Below, piece after piece: positions 34,616-46,976 of a stretch of DNA of 64,000 nt. The notes under the pieces are model-generated. The model was not told the DNA's origin and made no database searches. It was given only the letters and a program-made list of their open reading frames with translations. The stretch covers positions 106,016,455-106,080,454 of the forward strand of contig NC_081186.1 in NCBI RefSeq assembly GCF_029867415.1, given 5' to 3'. Numbering within the stretch: position 1 is the first letter of the stretch; each line of letters begins with the position of its first letter. The position numbers and the translations under genes are program-made. Source of the DNA: Vicia villosa. Lineage: Eukaryota > Streptophyta > Magnoliopsida > Fabales > Fabaceae.

Positions 34616-35221
34616 TTTACGTCTCTTTTAAAACTTCTTCCATCATAATAAACACTTTCTACTTAAAGGATTCATTAAAATGCTCGACCTATTAAAATTT
34701 AGTCTATTTAAAAATACTCTCACAAACATTTTCTAGTTTGGATTAAAAACCCTAATAATATCTTCATTGAATCACATAAGATAGTTTTTCAAAACTTCAT
34801 ATGGACATTGATCAAGTGTTTGCCATCACTTTTTTTGAAATTAATCCCAAAAATTGATGTAATCACAAAATAAAAATCAATTAATAAATGTATAACATAT
34901 TTAATTCTAGGAATCCAAATCCCAACAATAACAACAACAACAAATGTAAAATGACATAAATGGTGTTGGTCTTGAAATTGAATGTGGGCAACTTGCATTA
35001 TAGAATGAATCTGTCTGTCATGTATTCTGTCTGTGCTGTGCCCACAACACAACTGCATATAACCTGCGTCTGATACAAACGAGGTTTTCACAAACTCATC
35101 ACATATATCATATCATGTACTATCATCATCATCACCATCCCTTCCTCTTGTTTCTCTCACCATGATTTCAGGGTCTTTTTCCATGTTCCATTCTCTCTTT
35201 TTCCCCTAGTTTTTTCTCCAT

Positions 35222-35229
35222 AAAAATCT
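35222..35229 (+). promoter_or_regulatory. CCA1-binding-site-like motif upstream of the ELF4-like CDS
   Basis: AAAAATCT is identical to the CCA1 binding site of circadian promoters. It lies about 70 bp before the 5'UTR intron donor, in a TTTCTC-rich stretch that is probably the leader or proximal promoter. A near evening element (ATAATATCT, one mismatch) is at about 34755. Both could occur by chance in such AT-rich DNA. Confidence 0.3.
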
Positions 35230-35300
35230 CTTTTTTACCATAAAATTCTCATTTTTTTTTCTACATCAGATACCCCATTTGGATTCTTCACTCTGTCAAG

Positions 35301-35970
35301 GTAAGATAACATAACAACCATTCAATAATGTCTTCTGGGTTTCATGGGTTTGATGAGTTTGTTGGGTTTGTTTGTCTATTGCAAAATTGAACCCATGTTT
35401 TATTATTTTTTTGGGGCAATAAAAAGGTATAATTTTTATTAATGGGTTTGTCTTATTTTTATTGGAAGTTAAGATTTTTATATCGTATTGATTGACTTGG
35501 CTTTTGGGATTCTCACTATTGTTGTTTTGTGCTTTTTGTGTTTTTTTTTGTGTCACTGTTTTCTGCTCCATTCCATCTTGATTTCATTGGTAACAGTAAA
35601 AGGAAAAAAAGGTTCTTTCTTGTTGAAAAGGGTCTTACTTTAAGTCAGTGAAAGAAAAATCATTTCTAGCTTGTGATTTCTTTGAGAATCTTATGCAAAT
35701 CAAACCCTTAGTACCTTTTGTTTGGTTGCTTGGTAGATAGAGGAAAGAATATGGTAAAAGCATGTGTTTTTTATTTTGCTTCCCAAAAAACATGTTTCAT
35801 CTTTTGATTTTTGCTTTTCATATCTGCTTTAATCTGATAGATCAAGCATCTTATTCAGTTAGTTTCTGATTTATATTTTTGTATATAATTGTCATCACTT
35901 TTGTCTTGTTTTCTTTTTCTTATTGATCATGATTTGTTGTTTTGTTGTTATTACTTTTTTTTTTTTGCAG
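35301..35970 (+). other. Probable 5'UTR intron of the ELF4-like gene
   Basis: AAG|GTAAGA at 35301 and a long T-run with TTTGCAG|GA at 35970 make a strong plant intron ending 38 bp before the start codon. The ORFs 34789-35091 and 35296-35571 on the other strand are chance frames. Confidence 0.7.
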
Positions 35971-36008
35971 GATTATTTGTTGATTGAATTCTAAAGTGTG
36001 ATTGAAAA

Positions 36009-36353
36009 ATGGAAGGTGATATATTCGGAGAACTAGGCGATACGAGTCAAGTAGATAGTAGGCTTTTACAGGTGTTTCAGAAGAGTTTATTGCAGGCACA
36101 AGATATTTTGAATCAAAACCGGCTTTTAATCAATGAGATAAACCAAAATCATGAGTCTAGGATGCCTGATAACCTGAGCCGAAACGTCGGTTTGATTAGA
36201 GAGCTCAATAGCAATATCAGAAGAGTGGTTGATCTTTATGCTGATCTTTCGAGTTCTTTTACTAAGTCGCAAGAAGCTTCGTCTGAAGGGGATTCGAGTG
36301 GAACTCTAAAATCTGATGGAAAAGTCAACCAGAAGAGAATTAGATCAAGTTAA
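36009..36353 (+). CDS. ELF4-like: ELF4-like protein (EARLY FLOWERING 4 family, DUF1313)
   Basis: The single coding exon gives 114 residues. The core from about residue 17 to 86 (LLQVFQKSLLQAQDILNQNRLLINEINQNHESRMPDNLSRNVGLIRELNSNIRRVVDLYADLS, quoted in parts: FQKSLLQAQDILNQNR, INEINQNHESR, LSRNVGLIRELN, VVDLYADLS) is the helical ELF4 domain. ELF4 works in the nucleus in the evening complex with ELF3 and LUX to repress clock and growth genes. The short acidic N-terminus and serine-rich tail ending KRIRSS are more like ELF4-L3/L4 relatives than ELF4 itself. A 5'UTR intron of 670 bp is likely (35301-35970; GTAAGA donor, TTTTTTGCAG acceptor), placing the first exon around 35120-35300. The next in-frame stop and T-rich 3' flank fit a 3'UTR to about 36640. 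The gene is intact. Confidence 0.92.
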   Translation: MEGDIFGELGDTSQVDSRLLQVFQKSLLQAQDILNQNRLLINEINQNHESRMPDNLSRNVGLIRELNSNIRRVVDLYADLSSSFTKSQEASSEGDSSGTLKSDGKVNQKRIRSS

Positions 36354-36660
36354 TGGGTTGAGATTTGAGGTTTCGTGAGACGGTGAAATGAAGAAGTTTA
36401 TTCTGATGCTTGAATGAATGAATGAGTTTTTCTGGTGAGACTATGTGTAACTCCTCCGAGGTTTCTTCTGCACGAATTGCTTTCGTATTGGTTTTATGTT
36501 TAAAAAGGCTCATAGCTTTAGTTGATAATTTAATTAATGTAGCATCAATTTGAGGACTTCACAGTTGTGATTTTCTGTAACACTGTTAGATTCATGAAAT
36601 GAAACATGTTCTCATGGACAAGTTAATCAAATTTTCATGTTTGTACTTCTTAGATCTTGC

Positions 36661-38480
36661 TGATATTTAGAGGTAATTTCTAGATTGTTTAGTTTCTCGG
36701 AAAAGGGTCCTGGTAATCCAAAGTTTAGTCGGAAATAAGTAAAGTCTGACGAATGATTGTTTCAACCGGGATTCGAATGCGGATTCTCTCGAATTCTCAA
36801 CGCAATTTCCATTTCTTACCTTTTGGTTTTGTGATTTTGTGTGAGATTGAGATCCAATAACTACTACTTGCTTTTTTAATAAATGTTATCATTTATGGAT
36901 GATTGTGGTCTTTAACCAACATTTACTTGCTAGGATGAAAAAACCAGGGAGGCTATAATATGTTGGTCTTTTATCATTCTGACATGTTCAATAATGTCAC
37001 ATAATGTCTTTTTGTGATGGTTTTCTTCATTATAGTAGAATTTTTGGGATAAGGTTTGGCTAAAGATTCTACAAAGTTTTCCATTAGTTTGATAGAATCT
37101 CATCTCATGATTTGAATATATGTGGAGTTAATCCATAGAGGCAAGTAGACCAAATGGAAAGTAGTTTGACTGTCAAAGTCTGTTTGAATTGATTTATCTG
37201 TTGATATAAGTATTTGTAAAACGGTTTGAAAGAGCTTATGAAAATAATTTATGACATGTTTGTAAGATGTCTTCGGTTTATTTGCACAAACCTTTTTAAG
37301 ATAGTCTATAAAAATGACATATAACTTGCTTGAGAGTAGTTCAACTTATTTCATCTTTAATTATTTATACATTAGCTCTTAATTCAAATATTCATTCAAA
37401 CATAACTTAGTGAAGGGAGATTATAGAAAATTAAGTCATTATTTAGACATATAACTTGCTTGAGAGTAGTTCAACTTATTTCATCTTTAATTATTTATAC
37501 ATAAGCTCTTAATTCAAATATTCATTCAAACATAACTTAGTGAAGGGAGATTATAGAAAATTAAGTCATTATTTAGAGACTTGGATTTAAGTTGTCAATA
37601 ATTATGATTCATGAGAAAAAAATTAGCGCGTGTTTTGATACAAGTGTGAATATCAACCAAAGACTATCAGTGTCTTTGGTCGACGTTTAGATTGGACATG
37701 GAATTGCTTTTGAAGAAGCTACTGCATGTAGCAGGGAGACTAAGTTAAATTAAATTAGCATGTAACTGAACAAGTTATATGATTGTTTGTGATTCTTGTG
37801 TGCTATAAAGAAATCGACCAAAGTTTTAGAGACCAACACTTGTTACTAATTTATTTGGTTACAAAGTTAGACATAAACCTAACATGAACAATAATTGGTT
37901 TTTGTGTGTTACACAACTTAATTGACATGACAATGACTGAGAGAATAAAACAATGGAAGGTGACATTTTGCCTAACCATGAAAAGTTGCAATAATTGACT
38001 TTTTGTAGGATGAGGATATGATTTTCTTAGTCAGGTCTTTATTATTGCTTGAGCCTAGGATCCATCCACTCACACATTTTGTAGGACAGAGCTTTACATA
38101 GAGTTAAAAAAAAAGAAAAAGAAAGTGAGCTTCATATGGAAAAGGACTTCTAGTTTAAAAAAAGATTTTGATTCTATAGAAAGTGAGCTTCATATATAAA
38201 CCAATACTTATTTAATGAGTTTTGATTTACATCTATATTTTAGTACTCATGTTGGACTCTATTGTCAAATGATTTGTATGTTGGTTTAAATTATTTCTTC
38301 ATCTTTAAGTTAAATTCTTGAATAAACAAAACTCATTTCTCTATAAAATACAAAAATTTCTTGATTATATCACTCATTTGCTCAAACCGAAACACTTCAT
38401 TGGCTCTTTAAAGTTTCAACTCTAGTAGTATGATGATTCATCCTCAAAGGCACACTATCAGGACATATAGGTATTATATG
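36661..38480. other. Intergenic region with a 130 bp tandem duplication
   Basis: No gene is seen. A 130 bp unit starting ACATATAACTTGCTTG is repeated head to tail at 37317-37446 and 37447-37576 with almost no differences, so the duplication is recent. The rest is unremarkable AT-rich DNA. Confidence 0.7.
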
Positions 38481-38793
38481 CAATCATAAATAATGACTGC
38501 GAAAATATTCAAGATGCGGTTCATGTTCCCTTTGCTTTCTATTTCTCAACTCATTGTGCAGACTCCATAGATTCATAAAAGCTATTGTTGAAAGGATAAA
38601 AAAGTTACAACATATGGGTGATGAAAACATAGGTGCTCCACTTTGTAAAGTGCAAAAAGGAGGAACGTTCAATCCTATTTGGGAAGAGGAACCAAAAAAG
38701 TACTACTTTTGCTTCTGGATATACCATCAACGTCCACTCTTTCATTCCATTCACATACCAATCCATTGAAATCATAGGCTTGGCGTCATATAA

Positions 38794-39497
38794 TTATTGT
38801 TTAAGTGGAGCCTTCTTTTGTCTGTCTGATATCCGAGCAGGTGCATCGGAATGTGACTTGAAACGACCCCTTCCTCCCTCGTCTGTTTCCTGTATATTCA
38901 TATATACACGTGTTCAGCAAGTAACAAGTCAAGAACATAGAATTTGAACAATAGTTGCTACTTAACAACACGGAAAAAAAACAAGGTGAAGGGTGGATTT
39001 CTAACCTTTTTCTTAACAATCTGAACAACATCTTCATCACGAAGAACGTGACTAAGGCCACAATGTTGTGGATAGTGCCTAGCACTTATACCCCACACCA
39101 GAACATACTTCACATCCTTCACCAAACTTCTATGTATGTGGTTGCAGAAGTCTTCTACACTGCAGCCACCTCTATCCTAAAACAATATGAGAGAGAAAGT
39201 GAAGGATTAGAAGATTAAAGTTCTGTTTTGGATATACAACTTAATTAAAAACGGTTATAGCATAAACACTTATCATATCAGTCAGTGCTTATGTGTAAGT
39301 TATTTCCATATAAGCTATCGTGGAGAGCTTATGAATAAACTGAAAAACAGCTTATGGACATGTTATAAGTTGTATCCATAAACTCTCAAATAGTCTCACA
39401 AGAGCTTATGTCAGTAGATAAACTCAACTAAGTCGCAATACAAACAGTCCTTAAAACAAAAAGCAACCAAAGGTTTTCTAAGTAAATAGAATAAGGA

Positions 39498-39549
<52 letters not shown>

Positions 39550-42500
39550 CATAATAACAATAATCATAATGCAACATACAGCTGAAAGAACCACTGGATC
39601 ACCGAAATCAGGCTGCTGGCCTTGTGGTTTTGTATAAACTCTGACCAAACCCATTTCATCCCACATCCTTGAAAGTAGTCTGTCTAAATTCAGCTGTTTA
39701 CAAAAAAAGAAAAAAAAAACTTGTGTTACCAACATACAAAAAAGATGGAAAAAAATATGCTTCATGCACTATAATTTCTATAATGTTAAAAAGAATTAAT
39801 AGGTAAAACTTTATTGTATCTTGTATTCTTTTTTTGACACTGAAATATGCAGTTACCTTCAAATTACAGCTAATGACAACAGAATTAGGTTGACGGGATA
39901 ATCTGTCCACATCATCAATACCAACAACATCTATCTTGTTGTAGACATATACACACTTCATGTATTTACGGTTTCCTTCAATGACATCTATGAAATCATC
40001 CACTGTCGCATCCTCACGGAAAAGGATCTGAAAATTGAAGTTGTCAGCTGTCTCCTTCATATAGGAAAATTACAGAAGGGGGAAAAATAAAACAACTGTT
40101 GTAATATGATAAATGTAGCAAAGAAAATTACATAATTCATCAATATGGAATGGTTCTATCACTGGCAACAAAAAAAAACAATTACAGGTTAAACTCAACA
40201 CTTCTACATTATACAAAGAGTCAGCTGCTCTTCATAATCACAGTTTTCATCAATATAATAATTTGGCGTCTACTTGGAAAAAGATTGATGAAAACTGAAA
40301 AGGAACAAGTGATATCAAGTACTCTCTCTGCAATAAATTTTAAGCAAATTTTATCTCGTGCTTTATGGAATGAAAAATATAAAAATTTGGCGTCTACTTG
40401 GAAAAAGATTGATGAAAACTGAAAAGGAACAAGTAATATCAAGTACTCTCTCTGCAATAAATTTTAAGCAAATTTTATCTCGTGCTTTATGGAATGAAAT
40501 ATAAAAAAATCTTAACTACTTCTCTCATATTCAATATTTCTAAGCTGTTAAAAAAAACTCTAAAATACCTTTCCTTCAATTCAACTTTTTGTATTTCCAA
40601 TGGATCAATTTACTAGTCATAGAGGGTAAGTTAGGCAATGTACATATGAAAAACATTCATTGATATCACGGTTGTGTGATATAAAATCATTCTTTAGTCT
40701 CCACCAAAGAGTTTCAGCATTTAGGGGAGTGGATCTAGTCAGAAACTTTAAATTCGGGACACTCGCCAAATTATCAACCCACCAAACCAAATAGTGTTGA
40801 GCGTGAGGGAGAGTAATGGGAAAATCCTAATTCCCACAATGAAAAAGATATGTGGTTTGAAAATAGTTTATAAAGAGTGACATTCCCACCTTACAGGTTT
40901 GTTTCTGTACGGATAAAACAGGATCATTGTGCGAAAGGAGGAGCTATAGAAATTATATAAAATATTTCTTGGGCTTCTACTTAATAGCTCAAGGTTTTAA
41001 CAGAGGCGGCCTAAAGGAAAACACAGCATGCTCACATCACCAGCTAGTCATGGTTAAACATACTGTGCAATAGTAAAAAGCAAATTTAACATTTGTGATG
41101 GTTGCTACAACAGCACAATTATAACATCTCATAACGACAGGTACATATAACTGAATTACAACTGACAACACTTTAAAGCTTGCTAGATACCTCTGCATTG
41201 TGAATTTTGTACTCGTGTAGAATCTGATAACAAAGCTTCTCATCCACATGAGTTAAAGGCATAGTGCTGTTGAATGAAATGCCCCCTGTCTTTTTCTTCT
41301 TAAAATATATCTGCAAAGAAATATAAAGTTTCAAATTATTAATCATAAACAATGTATAAACCCAACAAGAATGCAAATAAAAATATATATAAATAGGTTG
41401 TATGTCATGTATCTAAAATATCCTTTCATACACAAACTTACCTGAGGTGGTCTCTTGTTTAGCCGCAAGCCGACAGCTTCCAGCTCCTTAGTCAATATTT
41501 GCCTATGACCCTCACTCTGACACATTTAAAAAGGTCGTGGCAAGAAAATTGGAAGTTTAGGTATTAAAAAATATATATAAGCCACAAATAGTTAATCCAA
41601 TTCCAAAAGAAAGAGCAGATGCACAAGCATTATGGTATAGTAGCAGTGTATTCTTTGGATGGTGGGAGGCCTAAAACAGTGCAAGTAATTAAAGGACTGA
41701 AATGAAAGGGAGAAAACAAAATATGTTGAACTCAAATTCATTGCTTATCAAGTGGAGCAAGAAGTTAGAATCATTATCCAACAATAAGACAACCTTACAT
41801 AATCAGATAAAAGAGTTATGAAAGTGACTTAGATTTACAACAGTTTGTTAATCTTGCATCATATAGCGGTTTGTTCAAATTCTGCCATGCTATAGGGTAA
41901 TAGTGCTGTTATAGCCACTATTTGACAACACGTTGTAGTTTGTATTAAATACTAGTGTATTACGGAACAATAACAATTTGTTCAAATTCTGTTACACTAC
42001 ACAATAGCGTTATAGTACCGCTATAGCCGTTATTTGCCAAAACTAACTTACAAAGAAATACCCATGGTTATCAAAATCTCGATTTAAATCTTAAATTTTA
42101 CGATTTTTTGATCTCACTCACCCCTAACGATCTAGATCTTAAGTAGAACCGCGTGTTATAGTCAAATTGTAAAAAAAATGGTAAAAACATTGATTATGTG
42201 CAATCTTGGCCAGTTCCGGCCACGATCGGCCATTTTCCGGCCACCGCCATTACATGCCGAGAAGGATGACAAGATACAGATGCGCAACAGTTATCATTCG
42301 CCGGCGTTCATTTCCCACGAATACATTTGCCTACGAAAATATCATGTAGAAATACTTTAAATATGTAGTATTATTTTATGTTTTAGTATTATCTTACGAT
42401 TTTTGTAACGATCTTATGTTTTACGATCTTTCTATCCACTCTCAAGCTAACAAAAATAATTGAGTAGGATCTTCTTATCTTAGTTACGATCTTATGTTTT

Positions 42501-45403
42501 ACGATCTTACTATCCCCTCCCGATCTTAAGCAAGATAACTGATACCACACATTATGACAATGAAAAAGCAACCAGTTTTTTCCAAAGCCGGTTTGATGGA
42601 GGTCTTTAACAATAATGTTTAATGAGTAACACTATCCAAGAATATGTAATAAACTTATCAATTGTCAGAACTCAGAATAGTAATTTACGGAAACAGCCAA
42701 AATACCATTTTATCATCTAGCAATACTAAGTTACTAGCATCATAAAGAGTGAAAAGAATACATTAGAAAATGCCAAATTGCACTTACTTTGGAGGCGTCG
42801 AGAACCATCAATACTATGTCTGAGGATTTAGCAACAGCAATAACCTGAGAAAACATTCACAAAACAAAAATTCTTTCACTGTTCTTATAACAAAGCCATG
42901 TTTCCCAAAGCAATAAGTTAAAAGAGCCAAGCATAATATTCTAGTCAGTACTCGAGCATAAATTAATATTCTAGTCAGTACTCATGCATAATATTCTAGT
43001 CAGTACTCAAGCATAATAGTCTAGTCGGTACTCACTCCTGATGTATATTAAATATTATAATAACAGAATTGAAGCTGAATATCAATTCGTAGATGCAAAA
43101 AATACGCTACAGGCTGGCTATTACTGGAATGCTAGAAACAGGGAATTTTTAGTTTTACCTGTCTCCCACGTCCCTTGCCTTCAGAAGCACCCTCGATAAT
43201 TCCAGGAAGATCAAGCAACTGAATCTTAGTATCATTGTAGTGTATAATCCCAGGAATGCAGGTCAAAGTTGTAAACTCATAAGATGCAGCTTCAGAGTGA
43301 GTGCCCGTTAATAGCGTCAAAAGAGTTGACTTACCCACACTGGCAAATGAAAAGGCGAAACATGATTAGCTCTATATTTTCTATTAAAAAACTAGGCATG
43401 TGTATAATAGAGCAGTGTGCACACATTACACAAACATTTGAGGAAATGAAGCCCAATACAACATTAATTAATCTAGAAATTAATAGTAATTGTAAATAAA
43501 ACACATAAACTAGGAAAATAATTATTTTGAAGGCAAACCTTGGAAACCCAATCAGTGCAACACGTCCATGGCCAAACTTCGTAACTTCAAATCCATCTCC
43601 ACCACCACTAGAACCCTATTACATAAATTGATGACAGGATACCACATCTTATAAAAATATGTAGAGAAGGATAGCATACTGTGGCTGACATTAATATAGA
43701 AACCTAGGCCCGTTAAACCAAGAAAAAGAGACATGAAATCTTAAGAACCGAAATCATTAACATCAATAATTGTAATAGATCGTAGTAGGATGATACTTTA
43801 TTCAGACAAATACAAGGATTACAACCACAAGAACAAAAATCCTCCTAAAGAAAATTAAAACCGAAGTGAACAAAAAGAAACAGCATTTCAGCTCGCTGAT
43901 GTGCTATTCACAAAGATGGAAGCCAAGAAGACAGTTGAATTACCCCCAAAAATAAGTGGAAGAAGTTTTCATCAAAGAATCTGGCATCATAATCCATTCA
44001 TAAACATTATGATCGCACACAAACAGAACATTAATGCGTTGCCTGCCTTCAAACGGGAAGACAAAAACTGACACAAGAATTGCAAACAAATCCTTTGCTA
44101 AAAACAATTATGGTAGGGCGGTAAACCAAGACCATAAACAGAGGAAATCAAGCAATCGTCCCTCCATAGGCAGTTGTTTTTCTCTCATGTAAATATGTAA
44201 TGATAATGAAGCACGATAAGAAGAGATATATTCTTAAGTAGCTCAAACAAGTACAACAAACTAGAGCAATAAAAGTTTAGGGTCTGCAGAAATATTGTTT
44301 TGACAAGGCAAAAAGTGGGAAATAGGCATCATACTCGAAGGAAATGTCAAACACCTAATACTAAAATCATAAAATCATTCTAACTCATGCATTTTTGCAT
44401 TTTCAGGAAAAACACACACTAATCATTTAAGCTATTTGGCCTAATGATTAGACAGTCATATATAATCAATTACCTTAGGAAGAAAAGGACGGAACTCGAA
44501 TCCTAAAGTTGTATTGGGTTTGAAGGTTTGGAAGGCTAATTTATATTTTTGTATATATTTGTGATTTTAGAAAAAATGAAAGATTAGCATTATAGATGCT
44601 TACTCACATAACAATTCAATTGCGCTTACTATATTTTTAGAAACATTTATATCTTTTTTTATTTAAAAATGAAAACATGTCCTCCTCTCTCTTCCAAAAT
44701 CCAACATCCAAACACGCCAAAACTACCCGAAAAAGCACTTCTAATCACCCTTAATTGTGTCATCACAAAGAATTGTAGAAAAGAGGTGATTTGTCATACC
44801 TTTGGAGGTTCCAACAACTGTGTCCTTAGTTTTGCTATCTTAGCCTTGAGCTGCCCAAGATGATACTCTATTATAGACAGTAAAAAAAAAAAAAAGATTA
44901 AATTAATAGTAACAATACCAAGCACATTGAGCCAAAAAATTAATTCATACTCAACTAAGGGTCTGTTTGGATCGACTTATTTCAGTTTATCTAATGCCAT
45001 CAATTACATGAGACTCTTTAGAAGAACTTACAAAAATAAGCTTATGATTGTTCATAACGTCGTTTCAGCTTATTTTCACAACTTCCCAAAATAGTTCATG
45101 AAAATAAATTATAGTGAACACAATTTAACTTCATTTTATCTTTCCCTATAAAAATAGCTTATACATAAGCACTTCTGTGTTATAAACTGTAAAAAGCTGA
45201 TAATCCAAACAGATCCTAATTAATTAATTAATTAGTATATAACCCAAAATGAAGGAACGTTTAACAATAAGATAACATTTTTGGAGTTGTAGAGCAAGTG
45301 AAATTGAGTAAAGTGAGAAAGGGAAGTACGAACCAGTGGCTTTGTTTTTCTGAGTCCGAGCCATCTCGAACTCAATTTCTTTGATCTTCTCAATGATACC
45401 CAT
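38794..45403 (-). CDS. DRG: Developmentally regulated GTP-binding protein (DRG family), 11 exons
   Basis: The exons, from the 5' end, are 45334-45403, 44800-44867, 43539-43615, 43159-43339, 42788-42844, 41442-41516, 41191-41310, 39857-40027, 39580-39693, 39006-39176 and 38794-38889. All junctions are GT-AG and the sum is 1200 nt, 399 residues plus stop, the usual DRG length in plants. Motifs: P-loop GFPSVGKST at residues 69-77 (split by intron 3), switch region [13 protein letters not shown] at 115-118, NKID at 246-249, then a C-terminal TGS region ([15 protein letters not shown]) and the tail [17 protein letters not shown] proteins are conserved cytoplasmic GTPases of the Obg/TRAFAC class linked to ribosomes and translation, stabilised by DFRP partners. 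Introns host several repeats. The gene appears intact. Confidence 0.95.
39250..39430. repeat. MITE-like repeat in DRG intron 9
   Basis: The words agcttatgaataaactg, aacagcttatggacatg and gagcttatgtcag form a short imperfect hairpin-like block resembling common legume MITEs. Similar words occur at 45030-45190 in intron 1. Confidence 0.45.
39501..39548. repeat. (GT)24 microsatellite in DRG intron 9
   Basis: A perfect dinucleotide run of 24 units lies 32 bp from exon 9. It makes artefactual ORFs (THTHTH) on the minus strand and should be length-variable. Confidence 0.97.
40259..40505. repeat. Direct tandem duplication (124 bp) in DRG intron 7
   Basis: Two head-to-tail copies with period 124 bp start at about 40259 and 40383 (marker TTTGGCGTCTACTTGGAAAA). 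They are nearly identical, indicating a recent event. Confidence 0.9.
41830..42050. repeat. Dispersed repeat in DRG intron 5
   Basis: The phrase tttgttcaaattctg with gctatag/ctatagc words occurs twice (about 41870-41935 and 41970-42040). This is a duplicated short element of a type common in legume introns. Confidence 0.5.
42060..42545. repeat. CGATCTTA-rich repeat in DRG intron 5
   Basis: The words acgatcttatgttttacgatct occur at about 42408 and 42484, and related words (cgatttaaatctta, cgatctagatctta) occur near 42080-42140 at the other end, in opposite sense. This suggests a short inverted-repeat element. The centre holds a GC-rich patch with GGCC/CCGG words at 42210-42260. Confidence 0.45.
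42931..43035. repeat. Minisatellite, four units, in DRG intron 4
   Basis: The unit gcataatattctagtcagtactca (~25 bp, one copy with a 5 bp insertion) is repeated four times with small changes. Confidence 0.88.
44957..45219. mobile_element. MITE in DRG intron 1
   Basis: The left end AGGGTCTGTTTGGAT and the complement of the right end AGGATCTGTTTGGATTA form TIRs around a ~255 bp AT-rich body with agcttat words. The element ends are at about 44959 and 45217. It lies within the first intron without touching the splice sites. Confidence 0.65.
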
Positions 45404-45575
45404 TTTGTCTCTGCAATCAACAACAAGATGAAAATTGTGAATCAACAAAGATGAACTCACCGGTGGGTGTTTTTCCCAAAGAGAAGCTAACTCACCGGAA
45501 AATACAGTCACAAAACGATGCCGCAAAGAGGAGAGAGAGAGAGAGAGATTGAAGGGAGTTTCAGGCCCAGCTTTC
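45404..45575 (-). promoter_or_regulatory. 5' leader of the DRG gene with probable 5'UTR intron
   Basis: Upstream of the DRG ATG the minus strand reads ...TGATTGCAG|AGACAAAATGG, an acceptor 8 bp before the start codon. Candidate donors are CCG|GTGAGT at about 45461 or 45497, implying a short 5'UTR intron. A (GA)n/(CT)n run at 45531-45548 is typical of plant core promoters or leaders. The frame 45224-45577 only reads through this region. Confidence 0.55.
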
Positions 45576-45831
45576 ATATCACTTTCTCAATTGGGCTTTT
45601 TTATTCTTTCACATGTGTGTTAGAAATTTCTATTTGCATCCCCCATTTTTCTTAGATCATATCAACTCGAGTGTTTTGAAAATTAATTTTCATATTCTTT
45701 ATGCTTTGTAAAAGTTAATTTCTAAAATGTGAGAAAAAATGTGATGTGATAATATTAATAAAGTTAGCTTCTAGAAGATAAAACTTAGTTATCTTGTAAC
45801 TTATTTAATTTTAGAGGACTAGAATATATTT

Positions 45832-46968
45832 GGGAATTTTTTTCCCACTCCCTTTGAGGTGGAAAAGAATCTTATGGAAATTCAAAAATACCCCTCAGTT
45901 TCCAAAAATACATTTCTGGACAAATCATTTGTATCACACGCCAACAAGCGAAAATGGTTACACCCTACAGGCAAACAAATTTTTTTTTTTTTGGAGATAC
46001 ACCTCTATTGCATAGGATCCAAAGTATTTTCTATTGCCCTTTTAGGGAGTTATACCCAGATGTATCTTCAAACGGTTAAAGCGAGAATTTTTAAATTTGT
46101 CACCTTTGTATTTTAGATTATTCTATAGATGCATCTCTAGAAAAATAAAATGTGTTATTGTTAAAAACAGCCCCCTGCATGATCAGATCCCATGTCCATT
46201 TTTTTCCAGAAACCCTTTTATTCTAAATCAAGATTTTCACTTCAAAACTTCATTTTTGTGTTTCATCAAATCAAAAGAAGCAAAAGAAGTTGGAATTCGA
46301 GGTAAAGTTAGTTTATTTCAAGCCTTATTGTTCACATTAATCATATTTTGAAGCAGATATGTTCACTTTAACGGTGTGCCACCCTTAAGAGAATTTAAGA
46401 TAATTGAATACATGCCTCTTGAAAATCTGAAATACACACTGCACGAGCTCCTACATTATGACGACAATCGCAAAATTGTGAAGATAGAGTACCATTCGTC
46501 ATCTGTTGACAAATAAGGGAACATTAAATTCAACAACTATGAGTTGAAGTTGGGCGCTGATTTAAGAGCTATGTGGAAAACTTTTTTCGTTTAGAATCAA
46601 AAGTTTCGATTGACCTGGATGCGACTGTTTCGAGATTTGTCGATGATATTATCAGGATGTTGCAATGTACGCCTGGATATTAAAATGTAATGATTCATCT
46701 ATGATAAAATTCTTTATGTAGTGTTGATTTTATGATATCAATAGTAATTTTATTTTGTCAGCATGTTGTTTATAATTCTGTTTTTCTACTACTACATCGT
46801 AACACTCTGGAAATACATCTTCGTAACTTTTATGAAGATGTATCTCTGGAATAGAGGCTCATCAGTATGCATTTTAGTGCGTCCGAAGATACATATCCGA
46901 AATTTGGAGACATTATTGTATTTTCATGCGGTGCACTAGAAATGTTTAAGGTGCATTAAGAAATTCCC
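45832..46968. mobile_element. Mutator-like element, non-autonomous, 1137 bp
   Basis: The ends are GGGAATTT at 45832 and AAATTCCC ending at 46968, with the 8 bp direct flank ATATATTT on both sides (45824-45831 and 46969-46976). Subterminal parts hold repeated gatgtatct/agatacat words, including TCCGAAGATACATATCCGAA near 46882. Inside, 46330-46690 encodes a broken protein segment (NGVPPLREFKIIEYMPLENLKY, ELKLGADLRAMWKTFF, VSIDLDATVSRFVDDIIRML) that I believe resembles the N-terminal region of legume MuDR-type transposases. A stop after SSSVDK and frameshifts kill it. Confidence 0.65.
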
Positions 46969-46976
46969 ATATATTT

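Noticed and set aside
34789..35571. Minus-strand ORFs of 100 and 91 codons near the ELF4-like gene
   Set aside because: They are antisense to the probable leader and 5'UTR intron, biased by poly-pyrimidine composition, with no motif.
39478..39765. ORF with a THTHTHTH tail on the minus strand
   Set aside because: It is DRG exon 9 read into the intron and the (GT)24 microsatellite.
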